Source of the DNA: Luteibacter flocculans
GTDB taxonomy: Bacteria > Pseudomonadota > Gammaproteobacteria > Xanthomonadales > Rhodanobacteraceae
Reading direction: 5' to 3'
NCBI RefSeq assembly: GCF_023612255.1
Contig: NZ_CP063231.1
Span: forward strand, 3,082,001 to 3,146,000
Length of the DNA: 64,000 bases
Each line of letters starts with the position of its first letter. Position 1 is the first letter of the stretch. The translations under genes were made by a program, and so were the position numbers. Below are positions 1 to 6,311 of this stretch, piece by piece. The notes below the pieces were generated by a model. That model saw nothing but the letters and a program-made list of their open reading frames with translations. It ran no database searches and had not been told where the DNA came from.

Positions 1-133
1 CTTCTCCCCGTCCTACATGGACGAAACCTGTGGCTTCTTCGCAAGCGATAAGCCCCCAATCAGGTTTGTCATGTTCGAACGAAGAGAAAATCTGACGAAT
101 TTTTTAGCCGAATACCCGCGAACGGCGAGGTAA
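1..133 (+). CDS. 3' end of an unrecognised protein (partial)
   Basis: An open frame enters from the left edge (codons from base 2) and ends with TAA at 131-133, giving about 43 C-terminal residues that end in FLAEYPRTAR. Composition and lack of internal stops look like real coding sequence, but there is too little to assign a family. It lies upstream of the double-glycine peptide gene in the same orientation, in a stretch clearly lower in GC than the flagellar genes. It may belong to the same accessory segment. Confidence 0.4.
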   Translation, partial: FSPSYMDETCGFFASDKPPIRFVMFERRENLTNFLAEYPRTAR

Positions 134-211
134 TGCCTGCCCGCAATCCATTCTTATATCGCTGATAATCACAACCGGTTTTCCGCAACATCAACTTCGC
201 AAGGAGACAAC

Positions 212-475
212 ATGAGAAATCTGACTTACTCTGAATGTAATTTCATCGCGGGCGGAACGCCTCCGCCGCAAGCTGGGCTAACCCGCGACGCCGCTATGGA
301 CCGTGCGCTCGGCAGCGTTGTGAACACCATTTTCAAACACACTGTGCCTGGGGCGCTCTATAGCGCAGTTTTTGGTTCCACTGAGGGTCTCTCGGCTGTA
401 GCCGGTCGTGTTGCCGGGACTATTATGCGCCAGACCCCAGCGGGGTTGCTGTTGAGCACTTTGCCTCAACGATGA
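212..475 (+). CDS. Double-glycine-leader peptide (bacteriocin-like precursor), copy 1
   Basis: An 87-residue precursor starts with MRNLTYSECNFIAGG, a typical double-glycine leader of the kind cleaved by C39-peptidase ABC exporters. The mature part (about 72 residues) is small, rich in Ala/Gly and without Cys. A strong AAGGAG sits 5 bases before the ATG, which fixes the start. The leader matches the second peptide at 19334..19609 (MR-LT--E---AGG-PP). Its stop codon overlaps an ATG (ATGA) that opens a broken membrane-protein frame. No exporter, peptidase or modification enzyme is visible nearby. Local GC is about 40% (181..240, counted by eye), far below the flagellar genes, which suggests transfer. 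Bacteriocin function is inferred only from the leader and size. Confidence 0.7.
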   Translation: MRNLTYSECNFIAGGTPPPQAGLTRDAAMDRALGSVVNTIFKHTVPGALYSAVFGSTEGLSAVAGRVAGTIMRQTPAGLLLSTLPQR

Positions 476-684
476 AGCCATGAGTTAAAGAGTGGCTTTG
501 GCAATGCGGCGGCTTCGCCGCATTGCTCGTGTTTGGATTCGCTGCTGGCCACTATGACGATGTCGAGCACGATGGCGCTTTCTATTCCTTTGCTACAACC
601 ACTTATCTGGCAGTTTGTATAACGTTCCTTCGATACGCGGGAAACCGCTACCGGGTCCGCAGACGCAGCGCGAAAAGCCTCTGA
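472..684 (+). pseudogene. Broken 2-TM partner of GG peptide 1 (TGA at codon 4)
   Basis: The ATG overlaps the stop of the preceding peptide gene (ATGA), as in the second cassette, but the frame reads MKP then TGA (481-483) before continuing open for 66 codons to 682-684. The continued frame begins VKEWLWQCGGFAALLVFGF and has two hydrophobic stretches and a basic C-terminus. An ungapped comparison with the intact 74-residue protein at 19110..19334 shows KEW, a Phe, Gly, Tyr, EHD and Phe at identical spacing (11 identities in 44 positions by eye). It is therefore a homologue disabled by an early nonsense codon, unless initiation occurs at a downstream TTG or GTG. Possible original role: immunity or accessory membrane protein. 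Confidence 0.55.
501..526 (+). terminator. Perfect 11-bp hairpin, possible terminator/attenuator
   Basis: Stem GCAATGCGGCG (501-511), loop GCTT, stem CGCCGCATTGC (516-526). There is no long T-run after it, so intrinsic termination is uncertain. It lies inside the broken partner frame, just after the peptide gene, and could limit transcription or stabilise the peptide mRNA. Confidence 0.45.
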
Positions 685-825
685 GCCACACGCACCTGGG
701 CCGACCTCGTCATGGGAAACGCGGCTTTCAACAATGAAACGCAGTCGCAAGGCCATACCCCTTCCCCTCGGAACCGGCTCGGGCGATGATCCCCAGGGGA
801 GCTAGCCAGGGGAAAGGGGTAACGC

Positions 826-1461
826 ATGTCGCAAGCGCAGGATCAGCAGCTCGAACGGCTGACGTTCTTTTCGGACGCCGTTTTCGCCATTGCCATCACC
901 TTGCTGGTGATCGAGATTCACGTGCCGCATCCTGAGGACCTGAGCGACCGGGCGTGGTTGCTGGCGTTGCTTCAACTCACGCCGCACTTTGTCGGTTTCA
1001 TCCTCAGCTTTATCGTCATCGGCGCGCTCTGGGCGGCCCATCATCGCGTATTCGGACTACTGCGCCATTACGATCCGTCCATCGTATGGCCGAATCTGTT
1101 CCTGCTCATGGTCGTCGCATTCATGCCGTTTTCCTCGGCTTTGATGAGCTCGCATCCCACCGAGCGCGTACCGGAATGGTTCTACACCGGCACGCTGCTG
1201 TTGGCAGGTCTGCTTCAGCACCGCCTGGTCAAGCGCGTTCTGCGTGCGCCGTATCTTCGGGAAGACGTGACCGATGAGGTGGTCGCCACGCTTCGGCGCC
1301 GGACGATGGCCTTGCCGCTGATGGCGTTGCTTTCGGGTGTCCTCGCTATCTGGTGGCCAGGTCCGAGCAACCTGCCCCTGATGCTCATGCCGTTGATGGT
1401 CATGCTCTTTGTGCGGATGACAAAGTCGCGTGCTGCGGGACCGATCGCCGAGACGGAGTGA
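826..1461 (+). CDS. TMEM175-type potassium channel protein (DUF1211)
   Basis: A 211-residue membrane protein. The first helix carries the family signature R11-x3-F15-S16-D17 within RLTFFSDAVFAIAITLLV, and five further hydrophobic segments follow, matching the usual six-helix bacterial form of about 200 residues. Bacterial TMEM175 relatives form tetrameric potassium channels in the inner membrane, in which the RxxxFSD motif and nearby hydrophobic residues line the pore. The ATG at 826 has a G-rich ribosome site (GGGG) 6 bases upstream. It stands alone, convergent with yaeQ, and has no evident link to the peptide cassette or the flagellar genes. Confidence 0.85.
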   Translation: MSQAQDQQLERLTFFSDAVFAIAITLLVIEIHVPHPEDLSDRAWLLALLQLTPHFVGFILSFIVIGALWAAHHRVFGLLRHYDPSIVWPNLFLLMVVAFMPFSSALMSSHPTERVPEWFYTGTLLLAGLLQHRLVKRVLRAPYLREDVTDEVVATLRRRTMALPLMALLSGVLAIWWPGPSNLPLMLMPLMVMLFVRMTKSRAAGPIAETE

Positions 1462-1507
1462 CGGCGCAGGCCGAGGGGAATTCGGCGAAGGGGATGCTCG
1501 TCGATCG

Positions 1508-1535
1508 CCTCCACGGCGCGTCGTGCGCGTGGAGG
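1508..1535. terminator. Hairpin between convergent genes
   Basis: CCTCCACG (1508-1515) pairs with CGTGGAGG (1528-1535), and the stem can extend inward with one bulge. It lies between the stops of the TMEM175 gene (1461) and yaeQ (1557), where a bidirectional terminator is expected. No T-run is seen on either side. Confidence 0.4.
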
Positions 1536-1556
1536 GCAGCAGGGCCGAAGGCCACG

Positions 1557-2093
1557 TCAAGCCAACGTCGTCAGCTCGATCGGTACGATCGCATCGCCAC
1601 TGATGACCTGGGCCTGGCCGTCCTGCACCATGAACTGGATCTGCATCGTGCGCTGCGTGAGTGCGGCGAGCGCTTCGACAGTCGCCGGGGCGATATCGAT
1701 GACGGATACGTTCTTCGTCCGGGCCACGGCCGCCGCGGTCTTCTTCCACCAGACTTCCGCGCTGCGGCCGCTGTAGCTGTAGACGATCACGCGCTTGGCG
1801 CGACCGGCGGCGCGGCGGATACGCTGCTCGTCAGGCTGTCCGATCTCGATCCATAGATCGACTTCGCCGGTGAGTTCCTTCCGCCAAAGGTCCGGCTCGT
1901 CGTCGGAACTGATGCCCTTGCCGAAGACCAGCGCCTCGTCCGCATTCAGCGCGAAGGCCAGCACGCGCACCATCATCCGGTCGTCGGTTTCCGACGGATG
2001 CTGGGCGATCGTCAGCGCGTGGGACTGGTAATAGTGCCGGTCCATGTCGCTGACCTGCAGGTCAGCCTTGAAGACCGTGGATTTGAGTGCCAT
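1557..2093 (-). CDS. yaeQ: YaeQ family protein
   Basis: A 178-residue protein with the full-length YaeQ fold: N-terminal MALKSTVFKADLQVSDMDRH, central DEALVFGKGISSDDEPDLW and the C-terminal VPIE segment. YaeQ proteins have a PD-(D/E)XK-like nuclease topology, but their cellular role is unsettled; an RfaH-compensating activity was proposed for the E. coli protein and later disputed. It is a single-gene unit downstream of the DUF2802 gene (81-base gap) and convergent with the channel gene. Length is normal for the family. Confidence 0.88.
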   Translation of the reverse strand: MALKSTVFKADLQVSDMDRHYYQSHALTIAQHPSETDDRMMVRVLAFALNADEALVFGKGISSDDEPDLWRKELTGEVDLWIEIGQPDEQRIRRAAGRAKRVIVYSYSGRSAEVWWKKTAAAVARTKNVSVIDIAPATVEALAALTQRTMQIQFMVQDGQAQVISGDAIVPIELTTLA

Positions 2094-2174
2094 GGGGAGT
2101 CGCCTGGGGTCGCTGCCGGCCGCAAAGCGTACACGAACGCGGCGACCAGCCGCCGGACGCGTCGTGCTCCGGCG

Positions 2175-2582
2175 TTACTGGGGCGCGTGCAACCGGTGCA
2201 GGAGTTCGGCTTCCGTCAGCGAAATGCCGCAGGTCTCCGCGATGTTCTGCGGGGACGCCCCTTGCCGAGCGAGGCGCTGCGCGAGGGCCAGCGCGCGATC
2301 GGAGGTCGCGCCGTGGTCGCCTGCCGCCGACAACGTCGGCGTACGGCGGACCTGGTCCTCGATATCGCCCAGGCGGTGATCGAGCCGGCGAAGCATGTTC
2401 GCCAGTACGTCCTCCGCGATGACAGGCTCCGGTGGGGCGGCAGCCGGCGGGACGGGCTGAGCTGAGGGTTCACTGCGTGGGGCCGCCGAGGCGCCACCAC
2501 CCACGCGGCGGAACAGGAGCAGCAGCCCGACGAGGTTGAGGATCGCAAGAGCGATCAGCACGTATCCGATGGCGGCGTTCAT
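2175..2582 (-). CDS. DUF2802 membrane-anchored protein, end of chemotaxis operon
   Basis: A 135-residue protein with one N-terminal transmembrane helix (about residues 5-24), a Pro/Ala-rich linker, a short coiled segment (LANMLRRLDHRLGDIEDQVR) and a C-terminal helix-turn-helix-like DUF2802 region (QNIAETCGISLTEAELLHRL). The ATG at 2582 (MNAAIGYV) is preferred to longer upstream frames because it begins the membrane helix directly. In Pseudomonas a DUF2802 gene occupies the same place after cheW, at the end of the flagellar/chemotaxis cluster; its function is unknown. It follows cheW by about 170 bases. Confidence 0.75.
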   Translation of the reverse strand: MNAAIGYVLIALAILNLVGLLLLFRRVGGGASAAPRSEPSAQPVPPAAAPPEPVIAEDVLANMLRRLDHRLGDIEDQVRRTPTLSAAGDHGATSDRALALAQRLARQGASPQNIAETCGISLTEAELLHRLHAPQ

Positions 2583-2753
2583 GCAGGCGGGACTCCGTGA
2601 GGTCGCGGCACACGGTAACCCAATGCGCGCGGTTTTCGAAGCGGCGCAGGGCGTACCCCGCGTACGTCGCAGGGACCGGATCGATGACAGCGAGCGCGGC
2701 ACGGCGAACCCGCGGACGACGCCATCGTCTGCGGGACCATCACCGCCGCCTGC

Positions 2754-3203
2754 TCAGGCGCGGCACAACTTCGGCACGTCGACGAGGGCGATGAAGCCGT
2801 CGTCGCGGGTGACGACGCCGCTGACGGGGTCGTCGCGCCGTTCGGCGCGACCGGGCGGTGGCGGCGCCACGTCGTCGGGATCGAAGGTGAGCATCTCGCC
2901 GATGACGTCGATGCGCATGCCGACCACCGTGCCACCTTCGTCGAAAACGATCACGCGGCGCGCGTCATCATCGTCAGCCTCGGTGGCAAGGTCGAGTCCA
3001 AAGCGACGACGACCGTCGAGCACCGGCACGATCTGCCCGCGCAGGTTCACGATGCCGAGCACGTCCTCGGGGGCGCCCGGCACGGGCGTGATGCCGCCGG
3101 GGCGAATCACCTCGCGCACACTGGCGAGTGATACCGCATAGCGCTGGCCCTTCAACGAGAAGCCGAGCCAGGCGCCGCGTCCATCATGGAGGGATGAGGT
3201 CAT
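2754..3203 (-). CDS. cheW: Chemotaxis coupling protein CheW
   Basis: A 149-residue CheW single-domain protein: WLGFSLKGQRYAVSLASVRE, then the conserved VPGAPEDVLGIVNLRGQIVPV segment that binds CheA P5 and receptors. It bridges MCPs and CheA in chemoreceptor arrays. The start at 3203 gives an ATGA overlap with the upstream parP-like gene, implying translational coupling; earlier in-frame Met codons would intrude into that gene. An acidic insert (EADDDDARR) is a local peculiarity. It is the canonical coupling protein of this cluster; the neighbouring CheW-like gene is divergent. Confidence 0.9.
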   Translation of the reverse strand: MTSSLHDGRGAWLGFSLKGQRYAVSLASVREVIRPGGITPVPGAPEDVLGIVNLRGQIVPVLDGRRRFGLDLATEADDDDARRVIVFDEGGTVVGMRIDVIGEMLTFDPDDVAPPPPGRAERRDDPVSGVVTRDDGFIALVDVPKLCRA

Positions 3204-3769
3204 GGTCCCAACTCCTTTTCCAGCCATTCGATCAACGCCGTGGTACCTACCACGCCGCACTTCGGTTCAAGCGACATACCCGCCAGCCAGGGGCGGGTGG
3301 TCGCACCGTCACGCCACTGGATGGCGTCGGGAGATATGTCCACCGTCTCCTCGTCGACCACGCAGGCCAGCGCCCAGATGCGGTCGCGCAGGATCACGAG
3401 CGTCGTCACCGGTGCGCCCGCCATGTCCGGAGAGAGCACGGCCGCGAGATCGACTACCCGGGCTTCGCCACTGGGATGCCGCCAGCGGCCGAGGCAGATG
3501 GGGTTCGTGATGTTCGGCGGGGTCAACGGAGGCATCGGCAGCAGATGCGTCACGTCGTCCATGGGTACGGCGAGTTTCACGCCCGCCGCCACGCACAGCA
3601 GATAGCGGCAAGCCTTTTCCGCCGTGGCGACGCTGCCGCGCCACGGCTCGATCGCCACGACCTTGACGTCGGACGATGGCGCGGGTGCAGGCACGGCATG
3701 CGCAGCCGGCGTCAGCAGCTCCGCGAGGTAGTCGGCGACGAGCTGTTCGGCGTCGTGCATGGTACGCAT
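3200..3769 (-). CDS. Divergent CheW-like protein, ParP-like array-positioning factor
   Basis: A 189-residue protein: about 55 residues of N-terminal linker, then a CheW-like domain (RYLLCVAAGVKLAVPMDDV ... GRWRHPSGEARVVDLAAV ... CGVVGTTALIEWLEKELG). It sits between a parA-type ATPase gene and cheW. In Vibrio this arrangement encodes ParC and ParP, which tether chemosensory arrays to the cell pole, and Pseudomonas has an equivalent CheW-like gene at the same locus. The ATG at 3769 overlaps the parA stop (ATGA). Polar tethering is inferred from position and domain; the sequence itself shows only a CheW fold with an extension. Confidence 0.75.
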   Translation of the reverse strand: MRTMHDAEQLVADYLAELLTPAAHAVPAPAPSSDVKVVAIEPWRGSVATAEKACRYLLCVAAGVKLAVPMDDVTHLLPMPPLTPPNITNPICLGRWRHPSGEARVVDLAAVLSPDMAGAPVTTLVILRDRIWALACVVDEETVDISPDAIQWRDGATTRPWLAGMSLEPKCGVVGTTALIEWLEKELGP

Positions 3770-4557
3770 CACGCGGCAGCGTCCGTCACAGACGCGGACG
3801 GAAGGGCCAGCAGTTCGTCGAGCAACTGGCGATACGCCAAGCCGCCACGGCGCGCGGCAGGCCACGACGCCAACGGCACGCCGGCCGCGCTGGCTTCTCG
3901 GATCTGCGTATCCGTCGGAATCACAACCTGGCTCACGGCATCGCCGTACTGCTCACGCAATTGCGCGAGGCACGCCCGAGATGCGTGCGTCCGGGCATCG
4001 TAAAGCGTCGGCACGATCGTGCGCGGCATGGGTTTGCCACGGGAGCGCTCGATCATCGACAGGCTGCGCAGCATCCGCTCGAGGCCGGCCAGCGCCAACG
4101 CTTCGGTCTGCGTCGGCACGAGCAGCCGGTCGCTCGCCGCCAGTGCATTGACCATCAGGACGCCCAGCGTGGGCGGGCAATCGAACAGTACATGGTCGAA
4201 ATCGGGCGCGAGTTCAGCCAGCGCTTGCGTCAGCACAAGACCCATGCCCGGACGGGTACCGAGCTGACGATCGAGGGTAATCATGGCCGCCGATGCCGGT
4301 AGCACGCTGAGCCTGTCCCACTTCGTGCCGTGAACGAGCGTGCGCACGGGAAGCGGGTTGCCGCCCACGCCGAACAGGTCGTACACGCTGCCGTGTGCCC
4401 CGCCTTCCACGCCGATGTAGCCGGACAACGATGCGTGCGGGTCCATGTCGACCAGCAAGGTGCGTTGACCGGACTGCGCCAACAGGCTTCCAAGCGCCAC
4501 CGTGGTGGTGGTTTTGCCCACGCCGCCCTTTTGATTGGATATCGCCCAGATGCGCAT
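3769..4557 (-). CDS. ParA family ATPase, ParC-like (chemosensory array positioning)
   Basis: A 262-residue MinD/ParA ATPase. The deviant Walker A KGGVGKTT lies at residues 10-17, followed by the Walker B-like DMDPHASLSG and FDCPPTLGVL. The ATG at 4557 overlaps the motD stop (ATGA) and is followed directly by MRIWAISNQ, the first beta strand, so longer upstream extensions are rejected. It is coupled to a parP-like gene and cheW. In polar flagellates this ATPase distributes chemoreceptor arrays to the cell pole; plasmid partitioning is unlikely because there is no parB or parS and the gene is locked inside a chemotaxis operon. Confidence 0.85.
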   Translation of the reverse strand: MRIWAISNQKGGVGKTTTTVALGSLLAQSGQRTLLVDMDPHASLSGYIGVEGGAHGSVYDLFGVGGNPLPVRTLVHGTKWDRLSVLPASAAMITLDRQLGTRPGMGLVLTQALAELAPDFDHVLFDCPPTLGVLMVNALAASDRLLVPTQTEALALAGLERMLRSLSMIERSRGKPMPRTIVPTLYDARTHASRACLAQLREQYGDAVSQVVIPTDTQIREASAAGVPLASWPAARRGGLAYRQLLDELLALPSASVTDAAA

Positions 4558-5573
4558 CAGTGCGCCTCCGCCGAGGGCGCGAATCGCGCGGCACCGGCCG
4601 TCGGAGCGGCGGCACCCCGGCTCGCTTCCGTCGACGACACGCTGCTCGCGGCGGCGGCATGCTGGCCGACCGGCGTCGCCGTGAGATCGACGCGGTCCGC
4701 ATCGCTGTAGAACCGGGCCGGTGCGGCCTTGTCGCTCATGACCACGATGAGTACGCGACGATTGCGATTGCGACCGTCTTCGGTTGCGTTGTCTGCACTC
4801 GGCCGAAACTCGCCCCAGCCGATGATGCCTACCCGGTGCGGATCGACGCCCGACATCGTGAGTAGACGCGCGACGGTCGCCGCGCGCGCGGCCGACAGCT
4901 CCCAGTTGGAAGGGAACAGCGCCGTCGCAATCGGCGTGTTGTCGGTATAGCCCTCGATGCGCATCGCATTCGGGAACGGACCGAGAATGCCCGCCAGTTT
5001 GCGCAGCACATCTTCCGCAGGCGGCTGGAGCTTGGCAACGCCGACGGGAAACAAGATGTCCGTGCGCACTTCGATTTCGAGCCAGTCGGCTGTCTGCCGC
5101 ACGTTGACGAGGTTCTTGTCGATCAACGGACGCATCGCCCGTTTCACTTCGTCCGAGATCTGGCTGAGGCTGGCGTCTTCGGTCTTGCCCACGCTGGTGT
5201 TCGCGGCCGTGGCAGTGTTGACGTTCGCCGCCTCCTGACGCTCCGTCGCTGCGCCTTCGTGCCCGGGAAGAGGCAGATTGCGCGGCGGGATGGGCACGTC
5301 GATCCGTGCGATGGGGGCCGCAGCCGGCGCACGCGACTGGTTCGGCAACGGTACTTGTGCCGCCGGTGTGGCTTCGCGAATCGGCTCGATCACCTTGCCG
5401 GTGCCGTTGAAGGCCTCGTTGATCGACTGCGCCATGACGCGGAATTTCGTTTCGTTCACGGCCGACACCGCGTACATCACCACGAACAGCGCGAGCAGCA
5501 ACGTGATCAGATCGCCATAAGGGATCGCCCAGCGTTCGTGGTTGATGTGTTCTTCCTGGTGCCTGCGTTTCAC
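4557..5573 (-). CDS. motD: Flagellar stator protein MotD (MotB family)
   Basis: A 338-residue stator B subunit. Residues 17-40 form the single transmembrane helix with the proton-binding Asp at D21 (AIPYGDLITLLLALFVVMYA). A Pro/Ala/Asn-rich linker of about 100 residues follows, then a C-terminal OmpA-like peptidoglycan-binding domain (GYTDNTPIATALFPSNWELS ... NRRVLIVV). It anchors the ion-conducting stator to the cell wall. Overlaps with motC (ATGA) and parA show tight coupling. The gene corresponds to the second Pseudomonas stator set (MotCD), important for swarming and high-load movement; no motAB pair is in the window. Confidence 0.92.
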   Translation of the reverse strand: MKRRHQEEHINHERWAIPYGDLITLLLALFVVMYAVSAVNETKFRVMAQSINEAFNGTGKVIEPIREATPAAQVPLPNQSRAPAAAPIARIDVPIPPRNLPLPGHEGAATERQEAANVNTATAANTSVGKTEDASLSQISDEVKRAMRPLIDKNLVNVRQTADWLEIEVRTDILFPVGVAKLQPPAEDVLRKLAGILGPFPNAMRIEGYTDNTPIATALFPSNWELSAARAATVARLLTMSGVDPHRVGIIGWGEFRPSADNATEDGRNRNRRVLIVVMSDKAAPARFYSDADRVDLTATPVGQHAAAASSVSSTEASRGAAAPTAGAARFAPSAEAH

Positions 5574-6310
5574 GACAGGAAACCCTGCAGCTTGCTTTCG
5601 ATATGGCGCGGGTTGTCACCCTGCGCAATGGAAACCAGACCCTCGACGAGGATCTCGCGCATCTGCGAACGCTGCCGCGCCAGGCCCTTCAGGCGCGACG
5701 CCATGGGCAGAGCCAGCAGATTGGCAAGGCCGATACCGTAGATCGTGGCCACGAAGGCCGCGGCGATGCCGTGGCCCAGCTTGCTCGGTTCGGCGAGGTT
5801 CTGCATCACGGACATGAGACCCATGACTGCACCGATGATACCCATCGTGGGGGAATAGGCGCCCGCATTCTCGTAGACCTTGGCCGCCTCGATGTCGGTG
5901 TGCTCGCGCGCGAGCACTTCCACTTCCAGCACCGAACGCATCGCATCCGGCTCCGTGCCGTCCACGAGCAGTTGCAGACCCTTGCGGATGAAGGGGTCGG
6001 TCTCGCGCTCGATCGAAGGCTCGAGGCCAAGAAGGCCCGTGCGACGCGAAATCTCGCTCCAGCCGACGATGCGGCTGACGAGGTTTTCCGATTCGATATC
6101 CGGTGGCCGATATACCCAGGGCAGCATGCTCCAGGCGCGTTTGAGGACCGCTCCGGGCGTCTGCACCAGCAGTGCCGCGAACGTACCGAGGAAAACGATG
6201 ACGAAGGCGGCGGGATTCCACAGGGCGTCGAGGCTCGAGCCCTTGAGGATGGTACCCACGATGATGACCACGAAGGCCAGGATCGTACCGACGACGCTCA
6301 CGAGATCCAT
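5570..6310 (-). CDS. motC: Flagellar stator protein MotC (MotA family)
   Basis: A 246-residue MotA/ExbB-type protein with four membrane segments: residues about 5-25 and 33-50 at the N-terminus, and two near 150-200 containing GAYSPTMGIIGAVMGLMSVM and the Pro-containing pore helix. The cytoplasmic loop between helices 2 and 3 carries charged residues that contact FliG. It pairs with MotD in the stator complex. Its start at 6310 lies one base from the cheA stop, whereas Pseudomonas has cheB between cheA and motC; cheB is missing here. Confidence 0.93.
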   Translation of the reverse strand: MDLVSVVGTILAFVVIIVGTILKGSSLDALWNPAAFVIVFLGTFAALLVQTPGAVLKRAWSMLPWVYRPPDIESENLVSRIVGWSEISRRTGLLGLEPSIERETDPFIRKGLQLLVDGTEPDAMRSVLEVEVLAREHTDIEAAKVYENAGAYSPTMGIIGAVMGLMSVMQNLAEPSKLGHGIAAAFVATIYGIGLANLLALPMASRLKGLARQRSQMREILVEGLVSIAQGDNPRHIESKLQGFLS

Positions 6311-6311
6311 G

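Noticed and set aside
3769..5628. A single very long protein including the ParA domain
   Set aside because: The upstream 357 codons are antiframe to motD; the ATG at 4557 overlapping the motD stop begins exactly at the ParA first strand.
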